Positions 1 through 8,269 of a DNA stretch of 46,042 nucleotides are shown here, piece by piece (within the stretch, counting starts at the first letter, position 1; each line of letters starts with the position of its first letter). The position numbers and the translations under genes are program-made. Below the pieces are notes generated by a model. The model saw only the letters and a list, made by a program, of their open reading frames with translations. It was not told the origin of the DNA and did not search any database. This DNA is from Nitrososphaeraceae archaeon (GTDB lineage Archaea > Thermoproteota > Nitrososphaeria > Nitrososphaerales > Nitrososphaeraceae). The stretch spans positions 1 to 46,042 of the forward strand of contig JADDOW010000020.1 of the NCBI GenBank assembly GCA_016782225.1. Reading direction: 5' to 3'.

Positions 1-113
1 ATAACGGCAACACCAACAACGGCGGCAACACCAACAACAACAACGGCGGCAACAACAACAACGGCGGCAACACCAACAACAACAACGGCGGCAACAACGG
101 CGGCAACAGTTAA
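1..113 (+). CDS. C-terminal end of an Asn/Gly-repeat protein (partial)
   Basis: The window opens inside a reading frame that runs to TAA at 111-113. It encodes only Asn, Gly and Thr in an irregular repeat of the units NGGN and NTNN, ending GGNS. The 5' part lies outside the window, so family, signal peptide and length cannot be judged. Such polar low-complexity tails are often seen on secreted or surface proteins, but that is inference here. The repeat is built from aac/ggc codons and is GC-richer than the DNA after it. A different frame is possible, but only this one gives a clean Asn/Gly tail with a stop right at the end of the repeat. Confidence 0.55.
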   Translation, partial: NGNTNNGGNTNNNNGGNNNNGGNTNNNNGGNNGGNS

Positions 114-1040
114 TTGAAATAGTCATATCGGAACCTGCCAGGTTAAACCGATTGAACATAATCAAATCTTTTTTTTTAAACCAATGGCAATGTGCCTACA
201 AATCTGTTTTTTGTTTGAATGGCCCATATTGGAATGATCCGCCAAATAATCCGCTGCATTTTAGAAAAGCAAAAGTAACTGCTTTATTTTCATAGGGCCA
301 GGCATTGAATTTCAAAGAAACATAAACCCTTCTTCAAACTGTTTCTTAATATTTGTAACCTCCAAGAAAGCATGAGGTTTAGTTTCTGTAGTCGCAGGCT
401 CAATAGGATTTCATTTTGAAGACTTTTATATGTGCAATTTTAAGTAGGACAACGCAGTTTCAGCAATAAGACTTACAAACAACATGATCTTCTCAAACAT
501 TGACTCATGGCAATCAACACTACAACAAGCAAGAGACGCTCATTAGTCTCCTATAACTTAAATTAATTTTAGGTATTTGATAGTTGACTCATTATAGATT
601 TAAATATAAAAGTTCGTTCATATCATATCTCAAATAAAAAGGCAAATTCACTTTAAAATTAAATAGTTTTCACACAAGTACCATAGTCAATAGTCAAACT
701 TCCGACATACCTTTCATTAATAATCTCTAAAACATATTAGATTAGTTGCAGTGAAAGCACTTAGTAACAAGCATGTGAACTCCCATGCCTGTAGATGTCA
801 AATCCCGGTGACCGCATTAATCATAGAAATTCATATACAGAATTTTCGGTAATTGTTTTAGGAAATCTGCATATGGCAAATAATTGTTGTTTATGATTGT
901 TCCTATACTTTAAAGTCACATATATGTTGGTATGGGTTATTCAATAATCATGCGCATAGGATCCTAAAATGGTGCTGGATTCTCCTTCTCTTGGCTTTGC
1001 ATTTAGGTTGCGATTAGTTGAAGAGTCCAAATATTTGATA
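114..1040. other. Long intergenic stretch, no gene seen
   Basis: About 930 bases of AT-rich DNA with stops in all frames, in which I recognise no protein or RNA gene. Part of it is presumably the 3' region of the repeat protein and upstream DNA of the next gene. Confidence 0.5.
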
Positions 1041-1315
1041 AATGACAAGATATCACTCGTGTGGTGGCTTTGAAAAAATATTGGCTTATCTGATTATGAA
1101 TATGGCCATACTTTGGAATGGTCTTGCCACTTGTTTGCTTATGGTGATTACCTCGTTTTTTGTAATTGCGGAGGTTAATGCATATAATGTTGCATTTGCT
1201 GATCATCATGTGGATATAAGGTGATTTTTATACTGGAATGCCATTAATTTAAAACTTATTTGTGGGTTCAAAACTTTACTTTTTTATCAATCTGCGCATC
1301 AAGGACAATTATAAT

Positions 1316-1615
1316 ATGATATTGAAAAAAGACATGAATGAAAATTATGATCCCTATTCTTCTATCCAACAGGACTTGAACAATATATTCTTAATTCTGC
1401 AAAAAACATTTGAAATCCCTGCATTCAAAAGAGATTATGATAAAGTATTTGAGTCAATTTCAAAAATTCTGTACCGGTATGGATTAAAAGGAAACAACAG
1501 AAATCTTCGCTTTCGATTTATTCTTTGCATGCAAGAGTTTTTTGATTCTATTCCTCAAGAAAAATGGAAACTAAAGGATTCGCAATTATTAAGCAATCTG
1601 AGGAATTCGCAATAA
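1316..1615 (+). CDS. Small hypothetical protein, probably helical
   Basis: A 99-residue soluble-looking protein that I do not recognise. I start it at the ATG at 1316; a GTG at 1262 would add 18 residues. It is rich in charged and aromatic residues (for example RFRFILCMQEFFD near the end), has no signal peptide or membrane segment, and looks mostly helical. A shorter start at the Met of MNENYDPYS is also possible. It stands alone between two gene-poor stretches, so there is no operon context. Confidence is limited because the evidence is only an open frame with plausible amino-acid composition. Confidence 0.45.
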   Translation: MILKKDMNENYDPYSSIQQDLNNIFLILQKTFEIPAFKRDYDKVFESISKILYRYGLKGNNRNLRFRFILCMQEFFDSIPQEKWKLKDSQLLSNLRNSQ

Positions 1616-1835
1616 AACGATTCAGAGACTGGATATTGGAGCAGATCACCTGATGAACTCAATGGTTGATTGCTTTGTAATTTAACTTGGTCAGGGGTTT
1701 TGTCACCAACTTTCCTTTATTGTTTTTTTCATTAAAAATACCTTGAATTTTGATTTCTATAAGTAGAAGTATAAACAAAAAAAATTACAAAACAGTAAAA
1801 CGATTCAAAATCTGTTGATACCTGGTATTTCTATA

Positions 1836-2266
1836 TCAAAGCAATATTTTGATGATTGTTCCAAGAGTAATTCCATATACTATGTGGCCACAAAAACTAA
1901 CTATTGCGGGTCCTCTCCCAAGCGGGTGATTCCACACAGATAAACCCTGTAATGGGTTTGTGAATGGGAAGAAGAGTTATTGTCCAAAGCAATGTTCCAT
2001 ACCCTATTCCAAGCATGATGGATAAACTGTAGTCATTTATAAAAGATATTGAGATGAAAAAAATATAAACAAAATGGAAAAATTATTGATTCAAGCACGC
2101 CATTAATAACATGCAGAAACAATATTCCGGTGTAGCCAACAACATTATTGTGCTCATCTTTTGCGAATTTCCTTTTTAGTTTTGATGCCAATATTTGGTT
2201 TTCATGCCATTCAAGAACTCCTACAATTACCCAAATCCTCCAAAATGGTATTTCAAACATTGTCAT
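1836..2266 (-). pseudogene. Multi-pass membrane protein, two frameshifts
   Basis: Three minus-strand frames join into one plausible membrane protein. The first (2266 to about 2036) starts MTMFEIPFWRIWVIVGVLEW and ends HLNIFYK before a stop. The second picks up at once with INDYSLSIMLGIGYGTLLW and runs to about 1925. The third continues LSVWNHPLGRGPAIVSFCGH then IVYGITLGTIIKI and stops at 1836-1838. The joins make continuous hydrophobic segments, as expected of a roughly 140-residue membrane protein with a conserved WN-PLGRG motif and a final helix. Two one-base indels explain the breaks. I cannot name the family. No neighbour shares its strand closely enough to suggest an operon. Confidence 0.6.
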
Positions 2267-2391
2267 TAGACAAGAAGTACCAAACCTGCAACTATTCCGT
2301 CAACGATATTTGTTACAATCAATATACTACAAGTTAACAATTAATCTTAAACTTAAAGACATTTATATTATTCCGTTGTAGGTACAATGTT

Positions 2392-2844
2392 TTGTCATCT
2401 GAAATTTCTGACTCAAAATTATCCGTTCGTTCTAAAAGTGATCTTATTGATAAGGTGTTTGATGCTATCACGACAAGTGGCGAGGAAGGCATTTTTCAAA
2501 CTGAGTTATGCAAATCATTTTCCCTAGACAGTCGTGATGGTTCACGTCTGGTGGGAAATTTGGAAAAACAGTCTCTTATCACACGTGAAAAAGCTCTATA
2601 CAACGGTAGATGGACGTATAAGTTGATAGTAAAAAAATCCATCCCAATTGATATTGTTGAACAAAAACCAATCGATCTAAGCACAGTAGAGGGTGCCCCA
2701 TGCATTTGTTGTCCTTCCCAGCATCTGTGTTCAATAGAGGATGAATCAAACCCTATCAGTCCAGCAAAATGCCAAATTATTGAAGAGTGGGTTACAACAT
2801 CTTTTAATAAATTTATGGTGACTCAACAGACTGATTTAATATAG
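2392..2844 (+). CDS. Transcription factor E subunit beta (RPC34/TFE-beta-like)
   Basis: A 150-residue protein with an N-terminal winged helix (about 15-80; GEEGIFQTELCKSF then SRLVGNLEKQSLITREK) and a C-terminal cysteine set: C104 and C107 (CICC), C113 and C127, spaced CxxC-x5-C-x13-C. That layout matches the 4Fe-4S module of archaeal TFE-beta and eukaryotic RPC34/hRPC39, which helps TFE-alpha open promoter DNA in the preinitiation complex. The frame lacks an early ATG, and the first usable start is TTG at 2392. Family knowledge: TFE-beta is patchily distributed in archaea and its Fe-S cluster is labile. The family call is mine by motif; a generic MarR-type regulator with an Fe-S tail is the alternative. 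It is monocistronic here. Confidence 0.75.
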   Translation: MSSEISDSKLSVRSKSDLIDKVFDAITTSGEEGIFQTELCKSFSLDSRDGSRLVGNLEKQSLITREKALYNGRWTYKLIVKKSIPIDIVEQKPIDLSTVEGAPCICCPSQHLCSIEDESNPISPAKCQIIEEWVTTSFNKFMVTQQTDLI

Positions 2845-2938
2845 CGAAAGGGATCAAGTAACTCACAAAATCTTCCTCTATACCTTTAATTTTTTTTAAA
2901 ATAGGTTTTTTGTTGATGACTCCATTAGAAGGTTATTA

Positions 2939-3442
2939 CTACCATGAAGCGGTGAAATTTTTGATAGTGGAGCTAAATCCTGATTCTATTATCGCTGACC
3001 CCTGAACCTCCCAATCTATGTTTTGTAGCGTTTTATTGTTATTGTTTAAATCTGTAACAAATCTATGCTCTACTAGAGGCACATTAATTTCATGCTGCAG
3101 AATGCTATCTCTGTTTGCTAGAAACTGCGGTCGACCATTGATGGGGATGTCGGCATATGAATTTGTATAGTCTCCTAGTGATTCTCCATTTGCAAATAGC
3201 CTGTAGTCTATTTTTGATGTGGTTAGTGCTTGACTGGTGGGGTTTGTTACATTTAAAGATACGTTCAGTATGGCTGTATTGTTTTTTTCCTCAATTCCCT
3301 CAAACTCTATTTTATCGATTGTTATGCTTAATTTGCTTAAATCCGGTAGGGTTACTGTTAGTATCAATGGAAGTAATATTATAGTACCTATGACAATTGC
3401 TGAGATGCCTATCAAAATCAACCTTCGTCTGCTTAAAAACAT
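2939..3442 (-). CDS. Membrane-anchored LEA14/WHy-domain protein
   Basis: A 167-residue protein with one N-terminal membrane segment (about 8-32, LILIGISAIVIGTIILLPLI) and an extracytoplasmic domain of about 125 residues. The domain has alternating hydrophobic strands with LNVSLNVTNPTSQALTTSKI, the typical pattern of LEA14-like (water stress and hypersensitive response, WHy) beta-sandwich proteins, including the asparagine-proline-threonine turn. Function in archaea is not established; a role in stress or envelope protection is only a family-level guess. It is divergent from the CopD-like gene at 3531, and the 88-bp AT-rich gap must hold both promoters. A second LEA14-like protein lies at 14092. 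Confidence 0.65.
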   Translation of the reverse strand: MFLSRRRLILIGISAIVIGTIILLPLILTVTLPDLSKLSITIDKIEFEGIEEKNNTAILNVSLNVTNPTSQALTTSKIDYRLFANGESLGDYTNSYADIPINGRPQFLANRDSILQHEINVPLVEHRFVTDLNNNNKTLQNIDWEVQGSAIIESGFSSTIKNFTASW

Positions 3443-3530
3443 TTTGTTGTTGAACTATAAGTAAATTGATGGTATTAAATACTTTTTTTATAATAATATA
3501 TTATGGAACATTCTAGAAAAGTGCTATATA

Positions 3531-4043
3531 ATGTTAGTTTATGATTCCTTCATTTTTTTTATTCACCTGATTTTCTCTTCAATCTGGGTGGGGGGATCAA
3601 TTTTTTTAGGGTTTGTGTTAGCTCCTCTTCTCAAAAAAACCATGCCTGATATAAATAAACGAATCTCTTTCATGGTTACTGTTGGCCGGCGTTTCAATTT
3701 TATTGCTGCGTCCTCGCTGTTAGTTCTTGTTATTACGGGAATCTACAATGGGCGTTTTATTTTGTCTCAACCTTCTATGCTTTTTGATTCTTTTTATGGA
3801 TATGTTTTGTTCTCTAAAATCATTTTAGTGTCTGTTACAATTTTATTGTATGCTGTGCATATTATGATACTCAATAAAAAAACTGAGACTAAAATATTGC
3901 AAAATAACGTGCCTGATTCCTATTTTAAATCATTAAGAAACAAAATAATTATCCTGGGCCGACTGACTGTGGGCTTGTCTATCGGTATCTTGTTTTTAGC
4001 TGCCCTTTTGAATTCTGGTGTTAGCGGCCTTGGATTTTTCTAG
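3531..4043 (+). CDS. CopD-like integral membrane protein
   Basis: A 170-residue protein with four predicted membrane helices (about 5-27, 54-72, 85-110 and 145-165). The first helix carries FFIHLIFSSIWVGGSIFLG, the H-x7-WVGG signature of the CopD copper-resistance superfamily, and the second helix is preceded by an arginine pair. In bacteria CopD relatives move or handle copper at the membrane. Copper is central to ammonia oxidisers, so a copper or haem role is attractive but is inference. It starts at an ATG preceded by AT-rich promoter-like DNA shared with the divergent LEA14-like gene, and it converges on the minus-strand gene ending at 4061. Confidence 0.6.
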   Translation: MLVYDSFIFFIHLIFSSIWVGGSIFLGFVLAPLLKKTMPDINKRISFMVTVGRRFNFIAASSLLVLVITGIYNGRFILSQPSMLFDSFYGYVLFSKIILVSVTILLYAVHIMILNKKTETKILQNNVPDSYFKSLRNKIIILGRLTVGLSIGILFLAALLNSGVSGLGFF

Positions 4044-4060
4044 TTAACTTAAAACATGGA

Positions 4061-4855
4061 TTAAAAATTTTTATTTTGCAGAATTATTTGCTTTATTGTG
4101 TTTCCTATCATGTCTTCAGTGTCTAGAACTACTGAGACGGGATTGTTTTTTTTTGGCGCTAAATTTATTATTACCATTTTCTCATCAATTAATATTTCTA
4201 TATTTATGTTTTTTCTAATCACAGACACATCCTTAATTACAATTGTTTTTCCAATTAAGCTGTCTTTATTGCCATTAGGCGATATTGTCGTTAAATAATA
4301 CAGTGTTTCTATAAACAATTCTAATAGATAAAAAATTGTTTTTATTTCGCTCTGGATTATTAGCTCTTCTTTGTCTCCCAATTCGGATTCCTTTTGTTCT
4401 TTTCCTGTTGAATCTGTAGTTGATGATATTTCATGATTTACTGTGATATTTTCCTGCAGTTTGTTGTTGTTGTGTGTGGAATTACCTGTATTCCATTTTA
4501 TTGTTTTTGTGTCACTGCTAAGTTCATCAAAAAACCTCACAAAATCGGGAATTATTGATTCTAGCAGTATGTCGACAATATATTTATCTGTAATTTTTAT
4601 GGTTACCTTGATTGTCTGGTATGTAAATTCATAATGCAAAAACTTTGTAAATATCATTGGTTTGCCATATTTTACCCTATGTGTTTTACAGCCTTGTATG
4701 TTGTTAACTATTTCTTTGAGATATTTGACAGATGTTTTGTTTGTCTCTTGACAATTTAACTTTGAAATTATGATTAATCTTAATGTTTTGGAAAAAAAAT
4801 TCCTAAAATGCTCTGCATATTCTGTGAAATCATATCGTATTTCTTCAATTGTCAA
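4061..4855 (-). CDS. Hypothetical protein with a polar central linker
   Basis: A 264-residue protein that I do not recognise. It has an N-terminal alpha/beta part (1-120) with a basic patch near 55-68 (CKTHRVKYGKP), a polar and acidic low-complexity linker (about 120-165, rich in N, S, T and E), and a C-terminal region (165-264) with helix IFYLLELFIETLYYLTTI and beta strands. There is no signal peptide and no clear membrane segment. The bipartite build suggests two copies of a similar fold joined by a disordered linker, but I could not prove internal homology. It is the third gene of a minus-strand run after truD and a small membrane protein. Confidence 0.65.
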   Translation of the reverse strand: MTIEEIRYDFTEYAEHFRNFFSKTLRLIIISKLNCQETNKTSVKYLKEIVNNIQGCKTHRVKYGKPMIFTKFLHYEFTYQTIKVTIKITDKYIVDILLESIIPDFVRFFDELSSDTKTIKWNTGNSTHNNNKLQENITVNHEISSTTDSTGKEQKESELGDKEELIIQSEIKTIFYLLELFIETLYYLTTISPNGNKDSLIGKTIVIKDVSVIRKNINIEILIDEKMVIINLAPKKNNPVSVVLDTEDMIGNTIKQIILQNKNF

Positions 4856-5014
4856 TAGTGACAGATCCTAAAATTTTTTATTTTATCTGTTAGTGGGTAT
4901 TCTGCTTTGATTCATACGCTTGTATTGCACATTGTATTTTTATTCCGTTTTTATTTGCTGTGGTGTCTTTTTGTTCTTTATACTGGTTGTCTATGTTGTT
5001 TAATTGCCTTAAAG

Positions 5015-5275
5015 TTATGGCTTGTACCATTCAGAAGATTTGTCTTGTTTGTTGCTGATTTTGCGTTTAAACTGAACAAATAAAAATCCCAAAACTTTGT
5101 GATATCTGTATAAATATGCCAATATGATGGAAACTATCCCGGCTATTGTAAACCTTGTGCCTACCACTCTAAGACCCTCTGTAAAAGAATGCACTATCCA
5201 ATCTATCATTACAAAAGTTACACCACAAACTAAAACTAAAATTCCTACCGTAAAAAATACTTTAAACAAAGGCAA
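5015..5275 (-). CDS. Small two-helix membrane protein
   Basis: An 86-residue protein with two membrane helices (about 4-28, VFFTVGILVLVCGVTFVMID; and 44-62, IAGIVSIILAYLYRYH) followed by a basic cytoplasmic tail ending SSEWYKP. The family is unknown to me. It lies 96 bp downstream of truD on the same strand and upstream of the 264-residue gene, so the three could share a transcript. The clean start ATG, the two regular helices and the positive-inside tail make it a likely real gene rather than a chance frame. Confidence 0.6.
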   Translation of the reverse strand: MPLFKVFFTVGILVLVCGVTFVMIDWIVHSFTEGLRVVGTRFTIAGIVSIILAYLYRYHKVLGFLFVQFKRKISNKQDKSSEWYKP

Positions 5276-5371
5276 TTCTTTTTTTGTTGATATTTTGTTT
5301 CACCCTTATTATTGATGGGCAATAATATTATATCTGCATTATTTTCTTGTTCCTAAAATGAAAGTTTTTCT

Positions 5372-6646
5372 CTAAAAACCTGCAATTATCGGATCCTCTG
5401 GTTTGATAATTTCCCTTAATAGGGTTGTTGCATAGGTGCCTTTTGGCACTGCAAATTCAACTTCTGTGAAATTCACTGCCGTTTTGTATTGGAAATCTTT
5501 TGCTACGAATGCGGCCTGCCTAAACCCTCCAGCCTCACTTATCTCTTGCATCTCTTTTATGAAAAAATCTTTGGCAGCAATGTTTTCATAGTGCAGTATT
5601 TCTTTAACCGTTTTATCGAATCTGTTTTTTCCCGGTTGAAATGCATACCCAGGCAATCTGATTATTGGAATTTTTTTATATTTGGATGAATTTGAATTTT
5701 CAAATTTTCGTATTTTTCCGAAAACTATTTCGTCAATAACCTCAAAACATAGATCGTCTTTTTCACATTTTGTTATCGAGAAATCATTTTCTATGGCAAT
5801 GCTCAATGTTTTGTTAAAAATAAATGATTGGAAAGCCTGTACAAATAGCCTTCTTATGTTTATTGGGATGGATCTCAATACTGAAACGGGTTCTTTGCCT
5901 TTTGTCATTTCATACGCGATTTTTCTTTCTATATCCATTCCTTTTGGGATTATTTTAAGAAGATTGGGGTTATTTCTTATGTCTTTTAGTTTTTCCCGTA
6001 TTTCTACACTGAACTTTGAATCAAATCTTGTTGTGTGTGTTAAAAGTATCTCTATTGCCTCACTGAATTTTTTCTTCAAAATTGCCCTTCCTACAAGATG
6101 TGTTACCAATCTCTCACTCCCAAATCGTTGTAAACCATAGTAATTTCCTACATTGCCGATTTCTGAGGCAAATACTGACAAGTTGTCTTTGGAATTGTCT
6201 TTTGGATTGCTGATTTGTATCCTGAATTTATTTCCTATCAAAATGGATTTTTCAACTGGTTTCACTGAAAAACCCATTAACTTTAAAGAAATTTCTCCGA
6301 TTTTTCTTTCTTTTAGTATTCTTTTGCTGTTGTTTGAACTTGCGTACTGTGTGGTAGTTGCTTTTGCATCCTTTATGCCGACTATTTTGAAATTCATTCC
6401 TAGTTTCTCTTTCAAAACCATCACCGCATGATTTGAGTCCATTCCCCTTTTTTCTATTTCATATATGGGAAAGACATGGGTGTCATTTTTTTGATTTGAC
6501 AGTTCTTTCAAAAAATTTGGATGCAGTATTTCCTTAACAATAAAATCTTTGTTATTGTTTTTTATTTTTCCTCCTATTCCATCAAAACTTGTAGAATAAT
6601 ACTCTATTCCTGCGAGCCTATCTATTTCTGGAGATGTTTTTTTCAT
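5372..6646 (-). CDS. truD: tRNA pseudouridine(13) synthase TruD
   Basis: A 424-residue protein of the TruD family, which converts U13 in tRNA to pseudouridine. The catalytic motif is at about 89-100, VGIKDAKATTTQ, with Asp93 as the nucleophile. Near 35 is the family's DFIVKEI segment, and in the middle comes GNYYGLQRFGSERLVTHLVG, the hallmark NYFG-type block (here NYYG). The TRUD insertion domain follows, and the protein ends in a core-domain segment (GTYATTLLREIIKP). Length fits archaeal TruD. The start ATG at 6646 follows AT-rich DNA. It may lead a short minus-strand operon with the small membrane protein and the 264-residue protein. All key motifs look intact. Confidence 0.93.
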   Translation of the reverse strand: MKKTSPEIDRLAGIEYYSTSFDGIGGKIKNNNKDFIVKEILHPNFLKELSNQKNDTHVFPIYEIEKRGMDSNHAVMVLKEKLGMNFKIVGIKDAKATTTQYASSNNSKRILKERKIGEISLKLMGFSVKPVEKSILIGNKFRIQISNPKDNSKDNLSVFASEIGNVGNYYGLQRFGSERLVTHLVGRAILKKKFSEAIEILLTHTTRFDSKFSVEIREKLKDIRNNPNLLKIIPKGMDIERKIAYEMTKGKEPVSVLRSIPINIRRLFVQAFQSFIFNKTLSIAIENDFSITKCEKDDLCFEVIDEIVFGKIRKFENSNSSKYKKIPIIRLPGYAFQPGKNRFDKTVKEILHYENIAAKDFFIKEMQEISEAGGFRQAAFVAKDFQYKTAVNFTEVEFAVPKGTYATTLLREIIKPEDPIIAGF

Positions 6647-6695
6647 TTGCCAAATCGTTTTATATCTTTTGGAAACCTAGTAGGTAATTATAAGG

Positions 6696-7300
6696 TTATT
6701 TTATGTGTGGTTTAGGTTCTGTCTCATCATCGGGTGTGAGAATGGGTGTTATTTTGGGAATAGGTTTTGAACCAATCCAAAAGTGTTTTATAACTTTGGC
6801 AACAAATGACATTGTCTCATCATCAACAGAAATGTCATTTTTTGACAAGTCTTGATAAAAGATTGTGAGAGGTGTCCAAAAGATTCTCATTTAGATACCC
6901 ATTTTTTAAGATATGGTCTACTATTGGATTCCCTGAGTTCATTTTTTTATCCTTCCCCAGGTGCCATTGTTTAAGTATCCTTGAAGTCTTTCAGGTTTTG
7001 CAGCCCCTCTCATTGAATTGAGGTTAACATTTTGGATTCTAACGGATCGCATGTTTCCCATTTCCTTCTTCTGTGTCATCAAAAATCTTGTATTTCTTGT
7101 ATAATGTAGCTTCACGCACACAAAACCATTCTTTTGGTGAATCAGGACATAACTATTTGTTCTTTGTTTGGAGTAGTAGAGTCTGGTTTAGCCAAAAACT
7201 CTTTTGCTAGTTCATCAAACATTGTTACTGTCTCCAAAGTTTTCAATATTTTCAATATTTTTTCTGGTTGTCCTTTTCTTTTGCAGCAAAACAAAGGCAA
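6696..7300 (-). pseudogene. Possible decayed gene, several short frames
   Basis: Several minus-strand frames follow one another without an intact gene: about 7240-7160 (MFDELAKEFLAKPDSTTPNK), about 7140-7045 (PKEWFCVREATLYKKYKIFD), 7061-6939 (MRSVRIQNVNLNSMRGAAKP) and 6890-6696 (a 64-residue frame ending DETEPKPHIK). Each has protein-like composition and they overlap at their ends, as frameshifts in one ancestral gene would leave them. I recognise no family, so this could also be several tiny genes or chance. It sits directly upstream of truD on the same strand. Confidence 0.3.
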
Positions 7301-8193
7301 GTAAAAAACTTTCCATCAGACTATGTCGTACACTACGTTGTAGAATTATATGGCATTTAAATAAGATTCAGCGATAGATATATTTAAGGTGAATTCTTAT
7401 AAGTCCGGTATACCTAGAGCTACAGGCGTTTTCCAATGCAAATGTAACACTATCATAATACCATGAACTCATATATATTTAGTTTGAGGGCTTTCGAATC
7501 GACGCAGTAGTCTTTCCACAGGAAGTTTGTGATTTGCTACAGCGCTTATGTGCAAGGATGCAGACTGTGCCAATAACATAACCAATGACCAACATGCCAA
7601 CACCTGATCCCGCAACAGGTCAAACAGCTCCAATGTCACGGACGGGAAAAGTCAACGAGTTTATGCATGGTGCGATAATGCAATGATTTTACCGATTGTT
7701 TTACAAAACCCAAACTTTTGGCTCTGTTTCACCCTTTGGCGTTGAGGATGGGTGCCTGGTTTTTGGCAGTGCCGATTTCCGATATGGCAAAATTGTCTGC
7801 AAACAAAATTTTATAACTCAAGGAAATTTATGCCAGGAAGGCTTATCGGTGGATTTTCTGTTGCATGTGGTTCACCATATCTAGATACAATGTCAACATA
7901 ATTCCAGTCTTCACAATAAGGTCGGTCATCATCTTTTAAATAAAATATTTTGCAACCTGAAAGTTTTATGAATAGACATGACCTTTCCCTATGCCAACCA
8001 ACCATTGGAGTGGGATGAAGTTTCTTTTTATTGTAAGGCATACAATTTTTTATCGTGTCTGATCACTTGTCGGTGTCATTGAAGGACCAGCATCTAAATA
8101 AAACTTTAATTTGATATCGGAAAAATTCTCGTGTTTTTCACTTTTTTTATTTTTTGTTTATGCGTAATCCACTTAATCAATTTCCCTATTTTT
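7301..8193. other. Gene-poor stretch upstream of cdc48
   Basis: About 890 bases with no gene I can defend. A 76-residue minus-strand frame (7811-8041, MPYNKKKLHPTPMVGWHRER at its start) has a reasonable composition but no recognised motif, and I would give it about 0.25. A plus-strand frame at 7696 overlaps it and is probably a shadow. Confidence 0.4.
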
Positions 8194-8238
8194 TGTATTG
8201 CAAAGTGTATTGCAAAGTGTATTACAAAAGTGTATAAG
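8194..8238 (+). repeat. Three tandem 12-13-bp repeats in the cdc48 upstream region
   Basis: TGTATTGCAAAG occurs twice in direct succession (8194-8205 and 8206-8217), then a variant TGTATTACAAAAG (8218-8230), then TGTATAAG, which could be the TATA element. The ATG of cdc48 is at 8270, about 35 bases after the TATA-like end. The repeats may be stacked operator sites or a short tandem duplication. Confidence 0.6.
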
Positions 8239-8269
8239 TAGTAAGGTGTTAAATGATTCTGTAGTAATC

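Noticed and set aside
780-830. tRNA-like T-arm (gatgtcaaatcccggtg)
   Set aside because: No other arms could be paired around it.
1042-1224. 60-codon plus frame with a hydrophobic stretch
   Set aside because: It may be a small signal-peptide-like gene, but start, ending and context give no support; overlapping minus frame equally long.
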